A stretch of 64,000 nt of DNA from Hyphomicrobiales bacterium. GTDB lineage: Bacteria > Pseudomonadota > Alphaproteobacteria > Rhizobiales > Beijerinckiaceae. The translations under genes were made by a program, and so were the position numbers. The notes beneath the pieces were generated by a model. It saw only the letters and a list, made by a program, of their open reading frames with translations, was not told the DNA's origin and made no database searches. Position 1 is the first letter of the stretch; each line of letters begins with the position of its first letter. Shown here one piece after another: positions 27,917 through 37,056 of this stretch. The stretch is from assembly GCA_900470095.1 (NCBI GenBank), contig UBZM01000010.1, positions 62,001-126,000 on the forward strand, written 5' to 3'.

Positions 27917-28585
27917 TTGGCCTACAGTCTCAACTTCGACTGGCTGAGCCAGGCCTCCGAACCCATCGCGCGCGGCGCGATGGCGACGGTGGGCTTGATC
28001 GCCGTCACGACGGTGCTCGGAACGGTCTGCAGCGTGTTGGGGGCAGCGGCGGTGCGCAGCCGCTCTCCCTGGCTGCGCCGCATGGTCGGCAGCTATGTCG
28101 AGCTGATCCGGAACACGCCCTTTCTGGTCCAGCTGTTCTTCATCTTCTTCGGCCTGCCCAGCCTTGGCCTGCGGCTTGATCCTGCAGTCGCAGCGATCCT
28201 CGCGATGACGATCAACCTCTCGGCCTATGGCACCGAGATCGTCGCCGCCGGGCTGGATGCCGTGCCCAATGGCCAGAGGGAGGCCGGTCGCGCACTTGGG
28301 CTGCGCCCCGCGCTGGTCTTCGTCAAGATTGTCCTGCCACAGGCGCTGAAGGTGATTTTCCCGGCGTTGCAGAGCCAGGTCATTATCATGATGCTGGAAT
28401 CCGCGGCGGTGTCGCAGATCTCGGTGCGCGAATTGACCTATGAGGCGGACATGCTGCAGGCGCGCAGCTTCCGCGCTTTCGAGACCTATTTCGTCGTCAC
28501 CCTGGTCTATCTCGCGTTGAGTATCGGGTTGCGCCGCATCCTGGGCCTCACCGGACGGAAAGTCCTGATCGGGGGGGCCTCCTGA
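27917..28585 (+). CDS. Polar amino-acid-type ABC permease 1
   Basis: A 222-aa HisMQ-type permease from a TTG start, 3 nt after the binding-protein stop, with AAGGAT about 9 nt upstream. Four to five membrane helices and the coupling loop GQREAGRALGLRP are seen. It pairs with the next gene, which it overlaps by 1 nt (TGATG). No GlnQ/HisP-type ATPase is encoded alongside. Confidence 0.9.
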   Translation: MAYSLNFDWLSQASEPIARGAMATVGLIAVTTVLGTVCSVLGAAAVRSRSPWLRRMVGSYVELIRNTPFLVQLFFIFFGLPSLGLRLDPAVAAILAMTINLSAYGTEIVAAGLDAVPNGQREAGRALGLRPALVFVKIVLPQALKVIFPALQSQVIIMMLESAAVSQISVRELTYEADMLQARSFRAFETYFVVTLVYLALSIGLRRILGLTGRKVLIGGAS

Positions 28586-29226
28586 TGGACTTCACCTTCT
28601 GGGATATCCTGCGCAATCTGCTGCTCGCGACACGCTGGACGATCCTGCTCTCGATTGTCGCCTTCATCGGCGGCGGGGTCGTTGGGATGGCGATCCTGCT
28701 GGCACGGGTATCAGCCCGTCACTGGCTGCGTCATGTCGCCGAACTCTATATCGGGCTGTTCCAGGGCACGCCCCTGCTGATGCAATTGTTCCTGGTCTTC
28801 TTCGGGCTTCCGCTGATCGGCTTCCGCATCGAACCCTGGTCGGCGGCCGTCGTCGCCCTGACCCTTTGCGCCAGCGCCTATCTCGCGGAGATCTGGCGCG
28901 GCGGGGTCGAGGCCCTGCCGAAGGGCCAATGGGATGCCGCCAAAAGCCTCGGCCTGCACTACCCCAATCAGATGCGGCTGGTGATCCTGCCTCAGGCCTT
29001 CGCGATCACACGGGCCCCCGTGGTCGGCTATCTCGTGCAGCTCGTCAAAAGCACGGCGCTGACCTCGATCATCGGATTCGACGAGTTGATGCGAACCTCC
29101 AACGCCATCTCGAATGCGACCTTTGAGCCCCTCACCGTCTATGGCCTGGTCGCATTGATCTATTTCGTCATCTGTCTGCCGCTCACGCGCTACGCCCGCC
29201 ATCTGCAGGCTTACGCCCCGGCCTGA
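28585..29226 (+). CDS. Polar amino-acid-type ABC permease 2
   Basis: A 213-aa HisMQ-type permease with the coupling loop KGQWDAAKSLGLHYP. Together with the preceding permease it forms a heterodimeric channel. It is the last gene of the importer run; the GNAT gene follows after a 108-nt gap and may have its own promoter. Confidence 0.9.
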   Translation: MDFTFWDILRNLLLATRWTILLSIVAFIGGGVVGMAILLARVSARHWLRHVAELYIGLFQGTPLLMQLFLVFFGLPLIGFRIEPWSAAVVALTLCASAYLAEIWRGGVEALPKGQWDAAKSLGLHYPNQMRLVILPQAFAITRAPVVGYLVQLVKSTALTSIIGFDELMRTSNAISNATFEPLTVYGLVALIYFVICLPLTRYARHLQAYAPA

Positions 29227-29334
29227 ACACGACAGCCTGCTGACGCCCTCGGAGCGCGGTGACTATGCAAGGCCCAGCGCGAAGCGTTAGATCGGATCCA
29301 TGCACCTCCCCACACCGCAAAGGCTTGCAGCGGA

Positions 29335-30168
29335 ATGAGCGAGCGCATCATTCGCAAGCTCGAGATGCTCGAAGTCGAGCAACTCGTGGACTGGGCTGCC
29401 GCGGAGGGCTGGAATCCCGGCCTCGATGACCCGGTAGCGTTCCGTGCGACCGACCCTGATGGCTTCATTGGCGCCTTCGTCGGTGACGAGATGGTCGCGG
29501 GCATCTCGGCGGCCGCCTATGGAACGACCTACGGATTCATCGGCCTCTATATCTGCCGCAAGGATATGCGCGGCAGAGGTCATGGCAAGGCTGTCTGGGA
29601 CGCAGGCATGGCCCGGCTCGACGGGCGCATAATTGGGCTCGACGGCGTCGACGAGCAATTCGAGAACTATCGGCGAAAAGGTTTTGCGCCCGCCTACCGA
29701 ACCATCCGGTTCGGAGGCGCTTTCGAGCACCGCCTGGTTGAAAATCGGACGGTGAACAGCGTCACCCCGAATCTCCTGCCCGAAGTCATGGCCTTTGATC
29801 GAAGGAGCTTTCCGGAGACGCGGGAAACTTTCCTGACGCACTGGCTCATGCCGCCACATCATGCATGTGTCGCAACCTCGGATGGCGCGGTGACTGGGTA
29901 CGGCGTGATGCGCAAGTGCCGCTCGGGCTGGAAGATCGGTGGGCTATCTGCGGTCGACGACGCGACGGCCGCCACGCTGGTTCAGCATCTGGGCTCTTTT
30001 GCCGAAGGTGACGTCCATATCGACGTTCCGGCCGCACGGCAGCGGTTCATCGACATGCTGGTCGACGGCGGCCTTCGGCCCGGATTCGAGACGACGCGAA
30101 TGTATCTGGGCAGGCCCTTTCCTCTCCCGCCCGAGTTGTTTGGCGTGACCACCCTGGAACTCGGATAG
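29335..30168 (+). CDS. Tandem GNAT N-acetyltransferase
   Basis: A 277-aa protein with a complete N-terminal GNAT domain (about 1-130): the acetyl-CoA loop is CRKDMRGRGHGKAVWDAG, a good Q/RxxGxG/A match. A second, more diverged GNAT-like half follows (about 140-277; TGYGVMRKCRSGWKIGGL), as in YitH-type proteins with an Acetyltransf_18 half. It acetylates an amine; given the neighbouring amine/amino-acid transport genes, a polyamine or amino-acid substrate is conceivable but not shown. Confidence 0.82.
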   Translation: MSERIIRKLEMLEVEQLVDWAAAEGWNPGLDDPVAFRATDPDGFIGAFVGDEMVAGISAAAYGTTYGFIGLYICRKDMRGRGHGKAVWDAGMARLDGRIIGLDGVDEQFENYRRKGFAPAYRTIRFGGAFEHRLVENRTVNSVTPNLLPEVMAFDRRSFPETRETFLTHWLMPPHHACVATSDGAVTGYGVMRKCRSGWKIGGLSAVDDATAATLVQHLGSFAEGDVHIDVPAARQRFIDMLVDGGLRPGFETTRMYLGRPFPLPPELFGVTTLELG

Positions 30169-30344
30169 GCGGCACCGCAGCAAGGCGAGTTGCTTCGGCG
30201 ATGTCGCCGGATCCGGTCTCGCCCCTTCGTCGGGCCGAAGGCCGCATCGGCACGGTCGCGATCTTACCCTCGGCGCTTGCCTGAACCGCGAAAATAGAGT
30301 GCCATCTCCAGGCCGGCAGTGGCCGGGCATTGGGAGACCAGACC

Positions 30345-30824
30345 ATGGCTAGACAAGTGATCCTGGCAGCCGCGTCGGCATTCGTGCTCGCGACCGTCTT
30401 TTCCTCATCGTCCCAGGCGCTGACGATGAAGGAATGTAGTACGAAGTATCAGGACGCCAAGAAAGCGAATACGCTGAAGGGGCAGAAGTGGAACGATTTC
30501 CGCAAGGCCCAGTGCGGTGATGACGATGCCGCAGAGAGCGATGCGGCCGCAGCTGTCCAGGAAGCTCCCGCCGCTCCGGCTCCAGCTGCCGCACCGGCAA
30601 CGCCCGGAGCCAAGCCGGCCGCCGCTCCTGCTCGGGCAAAGGCGGCGGTGTTCCCCAAGACCGTCGCGCAGAAATACTCGGATGAGTCGCCCGGCAAGGC
30701 CCGGCTGAAGACCTGCGCGGATCAGTACAATGCCAACAAGACCGCCAACGCCAACGGCACTCTGAAATGGATCGAGAAGGGCGGCGGCTACTGGAGCCAG
30801 TGCAACGCCAAGCTCAAGAGCTGA
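30345..30824 (+). CDS. Secreted PsiF-like protein with two cysteine motifs
   Basis: A 159-aa exported protein started at the ATG at 30345, which has GGGAGA upstream. The signal peptide ends near SSSQA. Two related modules flank an Ala/Pro-rich linker (66-105). The first runs about 27-57 (C31, C57) and the second about 120-153 (C124, C153). Each has a C-x(6)-A-N-like start followed by a Lys/Trp-containing helix and a distal Cys. The layout resembles PsiF repeats of phosphate-starvation-induced secreted proteins. No biochemical role is known for that family. Confidence 0.7.
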   Translation: MARQVILAAASAFVLATVFSSSSQALTMKECSTKYQDAKKANTLKGQKWNDFRKAQCGDDDAAESDAAAAVQEAPAAPAPAAAPATPGAKPAAAPARAKAAVFPKTVAQKYSDESPGKARLKTCADQYNANKTANANGTLKWIEKGGGYWSQCNAKLKS

Positions 30825-30831
30825 CCGAGTT

Positions 30832-30853
30832 GGCGGCGGCTCAGGCCGCCGCC
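30832..30853 (+). terminator. Hairpin after the PsiF-like gene
   Basis: GGCGGCGGC, loop TCAG, GCCGCCGCC: a perfect 9-bp GC stem 8 nt after the stop. A short TATTAC and later a TTTT follow instead of a proper T-run, so it may be a weak intrinsic terminator or a 3'-protecting hairpin. Confidence 0.6.
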
Positions 30854-31095
30854 ATATTACTGACTGTTTTCATGAAGAAGCCAGAGCTTTCGCCATCAGG
30901 ACATGAGGTTTCGAGGTCGGGGCTATCCAGCGATCCCAGTGCGGCGAGATTCGCGGGATTGGAGGCCAGCACACATCCGATGCTGCTACGGAAGATCGCG
31001 TAACCAGGATGGGCATTTACCTCCCATTAACCCTTTTCGCCCCCTTTTGGATCGTCTTCTGAGTTGGAGCTGGGGGCTCACAAAGGGAAGATGAC

Positions 31096-31317
31096 ATGCA
31101 GGCTTTCGACCCTGAGAACGGTGCCGAACATCTCGTCGGGCGACCTGTCGCAGATGTCGAGCGCGATCTGATCCTCGCCACCTTGAAGGAAACCGGCGGC
31201 AATCGCACCCATGCGGCCGCCATGCTTTGCATATCGATCAGAACGCTCCGCAATAAGCTGAGCGCCTATGCCTCTCACGGCTACGAGATTCCAGAGGCCG
31301 GCCAATCCACGCATTAA
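31096..31317 (+). CDS. Stand-alone Fis-type helix-turn-helix protein
   Basis: A 73-aa protein that is essentially only the C-terminal DNA-binding domain of NtrC-type activators. The HTH_8/Fis segment is at about 20-60 (DLILATLKETGGNRTHAAAM then LCISIRTLRNKLSAY), with no receiver or AAA+ domain. Similar short proteins in alphaproteobacteria resemble the FlbD C-terminus. It could be a nucleoid-type or bending factor, or compete with a sigma-54 activator. It lies alone, followed by a hairpin. The roughly 270-nt region upstream (30854-31095) carries no other gene. Confidence 0.75.
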   Translation: MQAFDPENGAEHLVGRPVADVERDLILATLKETGGNRTHAAAMLCISIRTLRNKLSAYASHGYEIPEAGQSTH

Positions 31318-31334
31318 GAGATTTTGGCACGATT

Positions 31335-31367
31335 CATGGGCCGCTTGCATTGGCTCGGCGGCCCATG
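31335..31367 (+). terminator. Hairpin after the Fis-type gene
   Basis: CATGGGCCGC and GCGGCCCATG pair (10 bp) around a 13-nt loop, 18 nt after the stop. No T-run follows. TTGGCACG immediately upstream (31324-31331) matches a sigma-54 -24 box, but the -12 position reads ATGG rather than TTGC, so I favour a terminator. Confidence 0.5.
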
Positions 31368-31391
31368 CGGCCACATCTTGGCCATCAATGT

Positions 31392-31413
31392 GGCAAACGA
31401 TCCAATCGTTGCC
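31392..31413 (+). promoter_or_regulatory. Inverted repeat upstream of lipoprotein gene
   Basis: GGCAA-A-CGAT, loop CCA, ATCG-TTGCC: 9 paired bases with one bulge, ending 17 nt before the lipoprotein ATG and just ahead of its GAGGAG ribosome-binding site. It could be a 5'-UTR hairpin or an operator. Confidence 0.4.
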
Positions 31414-31430
31414 TACAGAGGAGCCGCATC

Positions 31431-31691
31431 ATGAAGAGAGCCTCGTTACTCGCCATGATGCTGATTTCCGGCGGCCTGGCGTCCTGTCAAACCATCACCG
31501 CGGCAGAGCAGCGTAGCGCCGACGAGATGCGCTGCCGATCCTATGGCTTCCGGCCAGGCACCGACGCATTTGCGAAATGCCTGCTCGACGTCGATCTGGC
31601 ACGCTCCGCGGCACGTCTCTATCGCTTCGAACAGGCAGGAGGCCCCGGCTGGGGCTATTATCCCTATGGCGGGCGCCCCTGGTACTGGTGA
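31431..31691 (+). CDS. Small lipoprotein
   Basis: An 86-aa lipoprotein. The start at 31431 has GAGGAG 8 nt upstream. The signal is short with lipobox LASC and Cys at 19. The mature part has two further cysteines (in MRCRSYGF and FAKCLLDV), which suggests a disulfide, and a C-terminus rich in Gly, Tyr and Trp. Proteins of this shape are frequent in Hyphomicrobiales with no assigned function. It ends 45 nt before the convergent flavin reductase gene. Confidence 0.75.
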   Translation: MKRASLLAMMLISGGLASCQTITAAEQRSADEMRCRSYGFRPGTDAFAKCLLDVDLARSAARLYRFEQAGGPGWGYYPYGGRPWYW

Positions 31692-31736
31692 GTGCTGCTT
31701 CTAGCCCCGTCGCGCCGGGCTCGGCATGCGTGCGGC

Positions 31737-32294
31737 TTAGTCCTGAAACTGCTTCCACAGCACCATGCGCTCGCGCAGGTCGATGATCTTGCCGTCGGCC
31801 ACAAAGGTACCGTCGCCGCGATGATGCAGCGTGCGACGTTCCTTGCGTTCCGCGTCGACCCAGATCCGCACGGCTTCGAGAATGAACAGATTGTAGCGCT
31901 CGATCATGCTCCGCTCGGCAACGCGACACTCGATATTGGCGAGGCATTGGCCGATCAACGGTGCCGTGACGTCCTTCGCCGGCTTGGCAGTGAGCCGGAA
32001 GCGCTTGAACTTGTCGATCTCACCGCCCGAGCAATTGCCGATATCGACCACCTTCCGGGCGAGGTCGACGGTCGGGATCGCGATCACGCACTCGCCGCTC
32101 GCCCGCAGCGCCTTGTAGCTGTGATCCCAGGGGCCGATGACGCAGCCGATCAACGGCGGCGCATGCTGCATCACCATGTGGAAACCCATGGTCATGACGT
32201 TTGGCCGCCCCTCGTCCGAGGTCGTGACGAGAACGATCGGTCCGGCCTCAAGCAGGCGGTAGGCCTTTGATGCCGGCATCTCCTGAATGGTCAT
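31737..32294 (-). CDS. Flavin reductase-like FMN-binding protein
   Basis: A 185-aa protein from the ATG at 32294. It has the split-barrel FMN-binding fold signature: VLVTTSDEGRPNVMTMGFHM near the N-terminus, then GPWDHSY and a conserved ALRASGECVIAIP. Such proteins reduce flavins for partner oxygenases or bind FMN on their own. It is divergent from the kdp operon with a 166-nt shared upstream region. No partner monooxygenase is adjacent. Confidence 0.82.
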   Translation of the reverse strand: MTIQEMPASKAYRLLEAGPIVLVTTSDEGRPNVMTMGFHMVMQHAPPLIGCVIGPWDHSYKALRASGECVIAIPTVDLARKVVDIGNCSGGEIDKFKRFRLTAKPAKDVTAPLIGQCLANIECRVAERSMIERYNLFILEAVRIWVDAERKERRTLHHRGDGTFVADGKIIDLRERMVLWKQFQD

Positions 32295-32365
32295 GACGAT
32301 CGCTTCGCTGGACCCTGCAAGGCACAACGCCGGTGACCAGCGAAAGATCGTTGCTGCAGACGATC

Positions 32366-32382
32366 TTTATGGAGCCCTTATG
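32366..32382 (+). promoter_or_regulatory. KdpE-like direct repeat upstream of kdp
   Basis: TTTATG-GAGCC-CTTATG: two near-identical hexamers 11 bp apart, the same architecture as the Escherichia coli KdpE site (TTTATA-N5-TTTACA). It lies about 80 nt before the first small ORF of the kdp operon, whose activator KdpE is encoded downstream. Match judged by eye. Confidence 0.5.
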
Positions 32383-32460
32383 CCTCCCCCCAGCCTTTCC
32401 CCTCGACCCCTTACTGCCCCAGGCACCACATCTCCGGTCTAACCTGACTGGAGATTGGCC

Positions 32461-32544
32461 ATGGCCGACATCGTCTTCATTGCGCTCGGGCTCGGAGCCT
32501 TCGTGCTCTTCGCGGCCTATGCTGCGCAGTTGCGCAAGGTCTGA
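32461..32544 (+). CDS. 27-aa membrane micro-protein preceding KdpF
   Basis: ATG with GGAG 8 nt upstream, 27 codons: a single hydrophobic helix (residues about 4-20) with a short basic end QLRKV. A comparable tiny protein sits before kdpF in many proteobacterial kdp operons. It is probably an inner-membrane peptide associated with the Kdp complex, by analogy with KdpF. Five nt separate it from kdpF. Confidence 0.65.
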   Translation: MADIVFIALGLGAFVLFAAYAAQLRKV

Positions 32545-32549
32545 CGACC

Positions 32550-32636
32550 ATGGCGCTCACCTGGCTTTACGGGGCCGCGGCGCTTGGGCTCGCGGTCTAC
32601 ATGGTCGCTGCGCTGCTGCGCCCCGACCGCTTCTGA
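32550..32636 (+). CDS. kdpF: KdpF, small subunit of the Kdp potassium pump
   Basis: 28 aa, a single transmembrane helix ending in the typical LLRPDRF tail. KdpF stabilises the KdpABC complex in the membrane. It lies 26 nt before kdpA. It is too short for routine gene finders, but sequence and position are characteristic. Confidence 0.85.
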   Translation: MALTWLYGAAALGLAVYMVAALLRPDRF

Positions 32637-32662
32637 CACAGCTTTCATAAAGGAGACCTCGC

Positions 32663-34372
32663 ATGGACTGGCGGGGCTGGGCCGAGATCGTTTTCACGAT
32701 CGCGCTGACTGTGGCCGTGGGTTGGCCACTCGGAATTTTCATGGCTCGCGTCTGGGCGGGCGAACGAACCTGGCTCGATCCGGTGCTGAAGCCGGTCGAA
32801 GCCGTGGCCTATGCGGCCTTCGGCGTCGACCGCAACCGGCAGCAAGGCTGGTTCGGCTATGCCGGCGCGCTGATTGCCTTCAGCGCCGCTGGATTCGCGC
32901 TGCTCTACGGTATGTTGCGTCTGCAGGGCATTCTGCCGCTCAATCCGCAAGGCTTTGACGGGCTGTCGCCGCACCTGGCCTTCAACACCGCCGTCAGCTT
33001 CGTCACCAACACGAACTGGCAGTCCTATGGTGGCGAGACGACGATGAGCAATCTCAGCCAGATGGCTGGGCTCACCGTGCAGAATTTCGTCTCGGCCGGC
33101 GCAGGCCTCGCGGTCGCCGCTGCATTGTCGCGCGCCTTCGCTGCGGATCGCGGCGAGGGACTCGGCAATTTCTGGGTCGATCTGACGCGTACAACGCTTT
33201 ACGTGCTGCTGCCCCTGTCCATCCTCACGGCCCTCGCCCTGGTGGCAGCCGGTGTGCCGCAGACGCTGCTCGCAAATGTCGAGGCTTCGACTGTCGAAGG
33301 TGCGAAGCAGGTGATCTCGCTGTTCCCGACCGCGAGCCAGGAAGCCATCAAGCAATGGGGCACCAATGGCGGCGGCATCTTCAACGTCAACTCGGCGCAC
33401 CCGCTCGAGAATCCGACTCCGCTGACCAACCTGATCGAGGTGGTTTCACTGAACGCGCTCGCCTTCGGCACGGTCATCGCCTTCGGCCGTGTCGCCGGTG
33501 CACGCCGCGAGGCGCGCGCGCTGATCGCGGTCATGGCGATCCTCGTCGGCGTCGCGGCCTCGGCCATCTACGCGTCCGAGACGCTGACGCCGCAGCCGGC
33601 AATGGTCGCCGCTGGCATCCCCGATGCCTCCGCCAACATGGAAGGCAAGGAAGTCCGCTTCGGCGCCGCCACGTCGGCCATGTGGGCCGCCCAGACCACC
33701 GGTGCCTCGAACGGCTCGGTCAATTCCATGCATGGCAGCTACATGCCTCTCGGAGGCGGCGTTGCGATGTTCCTGATGCAGCTCGGCGAGATTCTGCCCG
33801 GCGGCGTTGGTTCCGGCCTCTACGGCATGGTGGTGATGGCACTGCTCGCGGTCTTCGTCGCCGGCCTGATGGTCGGGCGTACACCCGAATATCTCGGCAA
33901 GAAGGTCGAGGCACGTGAGATCAAGCTCGCGATGCTGGCGGTCCTCATCCTGCCGCTCTCGATTCTCGGCTTCTCCGCGATCGCTGCGGTGCTGCCCGTC
34001 GCGCTCGAGGGACTGCTCAACAAGGGGCCGCGCGGTCTGACCGAAATTCTCTACGCCTACTCTTCGGCGACCGGAAACAACGGTTCGGCCTATGCGGGTC
34101 TGACTGCCAATGCGCCCTGGTGGAACACCACGCTCGGTATCGCGATGCTGCTCGGCCGCTTCGCCTATGCCATCCCGGTGCTCGCCATCGCGGGCGCCAT
34201 CGCGGTCAAGCCGAAGCTCCAGCCCACCGCCGGCACTCTGCCCTCGGACAGCCCGCTCTTCGTCGGCCTGCTGATCGGCATCATCCTGATCCTGGGTGGC
34301 CTGCAATTCTTCCCGGCGCTCGCGCTCGGACCAATCGTCGAGCACTTCCAGGTGCTTGCGGCGGCTCGTTGA
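32663..34372 (+). CDS. kdpA: Potassium-transporting ATPase, subunit A
   Basis: A 569-aa channel-like subunit with about ten membrane helices. It binds and conducts K+ in the Kdp complex. Selectivity-filter-like segments are visible, for example [22 protein letters not shown] and a later [12 protein letters not shown]. It starts with a GGAG ribosome-binding site and is followed by kdpB after 20 nt. Length matches the family. Confidence 0.97.
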   Translation: MDWRGWAEIVFTIALTVAVGWPLGIFMARVWAGERTWLDPVLKPVEAVAYAAFGVDRNRQQGWFGYAGALIAFSAAGFALLYGMLRLQGILPLNPQGFDGLSPHLAFNTAVSFVTNTNWQSYGGETTMSNLSQMAGLTVQNFVSAGAGLAVAAALSRAFAADRGEGLGNFWVDLTRTTLYVLLPLSILTALALVAAGVPQTLLANVEASTVEGAKQVISLFPTASQEAIKQWGTNGGGIFNVNSAHPLENPTPLTNLIEVVSLNALAFGTVIAFGRVAGARREARALIAVMAILVGVAASAIYASETLTPQPAMVAAGIPDASANMEGKEVRFGAATSAMWAAQTTGASNGSVNSMHGSYMPLGGGVAMFLMQLGEILPGGVGSGLYGMVVMALLAVFVAGLMVGRTPEYLGKKVEAREIKLAMLAVLILPLSILGFSAIAAVLPVALEGLLNKGPRGLTEILYAYSSATGNNGSAYAGLTANAPWWNTTLGIAMLLGRFAYAIPVLAIAGAIAVKPKLQPTAGTLPSDSPLFVGLLIGIILILGGLQFFPALALGPIVEHFQVLAAAR

Positions 34373-34392
34373 GCCGACAAAGGAAAGCTTCC

Positions 34393-36429
34393 ATGAGTAT
34401 GTCCTTCGTCAAATCCTCCAGCTTCGACCAGAGCGTCGTGCTGACGGCGCTGAAAAGCGCCTTCGTCAAGCTCGACCCGCGCAAGCTCACCGGCAATCCC
34501 GTGATCCTGGCCACCGAGGTCGTCGCGGCGCTCGCGACGGTTTCCGCCGCGGTTGCCCTTTCCTCCGGCGCGCCTGCCGGATTTCCGATCCAGATCGCGG
34601 CCTGGCTCTGGCTGACCGTGCTCTTCGCCAATTTTGCCGAGAGCATTGCCGAGGGGCGCGGCAAGGCAGCGGCGGATTCGCTCCGCGCCGCCCGCGTCAC
34701 CACCAAGGCCAAGCTGATCATCGACCCTGAGCGGAATGCGATGATCCCGACCCCGGCCCACAAGCTCGTTCCCGGCGATCTCGTGCTGGTCGAGGCCGGC
34801 GATGTGATCCCGGCCGATGGCGAGATCATCGAGGGTGTCGCTTCGGTCAACGAGGCCGCGATCACGGGCGAATCCGCTCCTGTGATCCGGGAGAGCGGCG
34901 GCGACCGCTCGGCTGTCACCGGTGGCACCACGGTGGTCTCCGACTGGATCAAGATGAAGGTCACGTCGCAGCCGGGCTCCTCCTTCCTCGATCGCATGAT
35001 CGCGATGGTGGAAGGTGCCGACCGGCGCAAGACACCCAACGAGCTCGCGCTTGCCGTGCTGCTCGCCGGCCTGACGCTCGTCTTCCTGGTCGCAGTCGTC
35101 ACCCTGACCGGCCTTGGCGCCTTCTCCGGAATCTCGCTCGATCCGATGGTGCTCGGCGCGCTCTTCGTCACGCTGATCCCGACCACGATCGGCGGGTTGC
35201 TCAGCGCAGTCGGCATCGCCGGCATGGACCGGCTGCTCAAGGTCAATGTGCTTGCGACCTCCGGGCGCGCCGTCGAAGCGGCGGGCGATATCGACACGCT
35301 GCTGCTCGACAAGACCGGCACGATCACCTTTGGCAACCGCATGGCGGTCGAGGTCATCCCGGCGCCGGGCGTTCGTCCGGACAACGCGCTGCGCGCCGCA
35401 CTCATGGCCTCTCTCGCCGACGAGACCCCCGAGGGCCGCTCGATCGTCGAACTCGCGCGGGAGCAGGGCATAACCGCCAGCATCCCGGACCATGCGACCG
35501 CGATCGCCTTCAGCGCGACGACGCGTCAGTCGGGCCTCGACGATAACGGGCAGTCCTGGCGCAAGGGCGCGGTCGATGCTGTGCTGACCATGCTAGATCT
35601 GCGCGACGGCCAGGTTCCGACCGAGATGCGCCACGCCGTCGACCGCATCGCCCGCTCGGGCGGCACGCCGCTCGCGGTCAGCGAGAACGGTGCGCTGGTC
35701 GGCGTCATCCACCTCAAGGATGTGGTGAAGCCTGGCGTCAAGGATCGCTTCGCCGATCTTCGCCGCATGGGTGTGCGGACCGTGATGATCACCGGTGACA
35801 ATCCCGTCACCGCTGCAGCCATCGCTTCCGAAGCCGGCGTCGACGATTTCCTCGCCGAGGCGACGCCGGAAGACAAGCTGCGCATGATCCGCACCGAGCA
35901 GGCCAAGGGCCGTCTCGTCGGGATGTGCGGCGACGGCGCCAATGATGCCCCGGCGCTTGCGCAGGCCGATGTCGGCGTTGCCATGCAGACCGGTGCACAG
36001 GCCGCCCGCGAGGCCGGCAATATGGTCGATCTCGACAGTGATCCGACCAAGGTCCTGGAGATCGTCGAGGTCGGCAAGCAGCTCCTGATCACACGCGGAG
36101 CGCTGACCACCTTCTCGATCGCCAACGACGTCGCCAAGTATTTCGCGATCATCCCGGCCCTGTTCGTGGCCGCGCTGCCGGCCTTGGGCGCCCTCAACGT
36201 CATGGGGCTCACGAGCCCGCACAGCGCCATCCTCTCTGCCGTGATCTTCAACGCGCTGGTCATCATCGCGCTGATCCCGCTGGCTCTGCGCGGCGTGCGC
36301 TACCGCGCCATCGGCGCCGCCAAGCTGCTCTCGCGCAACCTCACCCTCTATGGCATCGGCGGGCTGATCGCGCCCTTCGTCGGAATCAAGCTGATCGACA
36401 TGATCGTCACAGCCTTGAAGCTCGCCTGA
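34393..36429 (+). CDS. kdpB: Potassium-transporting P-type ATPase, subunit B
   Basis: A 678-aa P-type ATPase that powers high-affinity K+ uptake. The phosphorylated aspartate lies in [13 protein letters not shown], the actuator loop is ITGESAPV, and the hinge is [16 protein letters not shown]. The ATG at 34393 is used because the longer upstream frame overlaps kdpA. Length is as expected (about 680). Confidence 0.98.
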   Translation: MSMSFVKSSSFDQSVVLTALKSAFVKLDPRKLTGNPVILATEVVAALATVSAAVALSSGAPAGFPIQIAAWLWLTVLFANFAESIAEGRGKAAADSLRAARVTTKAKLIIDPERNAMIPTPAHKLVPGDLVLVEAGDVIPADGEIIEGVASVNEAAITGESAPVIRESGGDRSAVTGGTTVVSDWIKMKVTSQPGSSFLDRMIAMVEGADRRKTPNELALAVLLAGLTLVFLVAVVTLTGLGAFSGISLDPMVLGALFVTLIPTTIGGLLSAVGIAGMDRLLKVNVLATSGRAVEAAGDIDTLLLDKTGTITFGNRMAVEVIPAPGVRPDNALRAALMASLADETPEGRSIVELAREQGITASIPDHATAIAFSATTRQSGLDDNGQSWRKGAVDAVLTMLDLRDGQVPTEMRHAVDRIARSGGTPLAVSENGALVGVIHLKDVVKPGVKDRFADLRRMGVRTVMITGDNPVTAAAIASEAGVDDFLAEATPEDKLRMIRTEQAKGRLVGMCGDGANDAPALAQADVGVAMQTGAQAAREAGNMVDLDSDPTKVLEIVEVGKQLLITRGALTTFSIANDVAKYFAIIPALFVAALPALGALNVMGLTSPHSAILSAVIFNALVIIALIPLALRGVRYRAIGAAKLLSRNLTLYGIGGLIAPFVGIKLIDMIVTALKLA

Positions 36430-36452
36430 CGCCGCGGACAAGGAGCACCACC

Positions 36453-37046
36453 ATGCTGTCCCATCTTCGCCCCGCCATCGTCTCGATGGTGTTCTTCACC
36501 CTCCTCCTCGGCCTCGCCTACCCGCTCGGCGTGACCGGTATCGCCGGCGCGGCCTTCCCGTCCCAGGCCGGCGGCTCGCTGATCCGCAATGCGCAAGGCG
36601 AGATCGTCGGTTCGCAGCTGATCGGCCAGAACTTCAAGGGTGACGCCTATCTGCGTCCCCGCCCCTCCGCCGCCGGCAAGGACGGCTATGATGCAGCCGG
36701 CTCCTCGGGCTCGAATCTGGGCCCCATGAACGAGGACCTCGCTGCGCGGATCAAGGCCGATGCCGAGGCGCTGCGGGAGGCCGACGGGAAGGGCTCCCTG
36801 CCGGCCGATGCGGTCACCGCTTCCGCTTCGGGTCTGGATCCCCATATCTCTCCGGAGAACGCGGCCCGCCAGGTCGCTCGCATCGCCAAAACCCGCGGCA
36901 TCGCCCCGGACCAGGTTGCGGCGATCATCGCAGCGAATACGCAGGGGCCGACCTTCGGCTTTCTCGGTCGTTCGCGTGTAAACGTGCTGACTGCCAATCT
37001 CGCCCTCGACGCGCGTTATCCGAAGCCGCAAGCTAAGGCGCCATGA
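36453..37046 (+). CDS. kdpC: Potassium-transporting ATPase, subunit C
   Basis: A 197-aa subunit with one N-terminal transmembrane helix (about 9-30) and a soluble domain carrying the family's YLRPRPSAAG and ASGLDPHISPENA segments. It assembles with KdpA and KdpB and raises ATP affinity. It ends 10 nt before kdpD, so pump and sensor are co-transcribed. Confidence 0.97.
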   Translation: MLSHLRPAIVSMVFFTLLLGLAYPLGVTGIAGAAFPSQAGGSLIRNAQGEIVGSQLIGQNFKGDAYLRPRPSAAGKDGYDAAGSSGSNLGPMNEDLAARIKADAEALREADGKGSLPADAVTASASGLDPHISPENAARQVARIAKTRGIAPDQVAAIIAANTQGPTFGFLGRSRVNVLTANLALDARYPKPQAKAP

Positions 37047-37056
37047 GCCCAGCACT

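Noticed and set aside
31324-31340. Sigma-54 promoter upstream of the small lipoprotein
   Set aside because: The -24 box is good (TTGGCACG) but the -12 position lacks the required GC and overlaps a hairpin stem.
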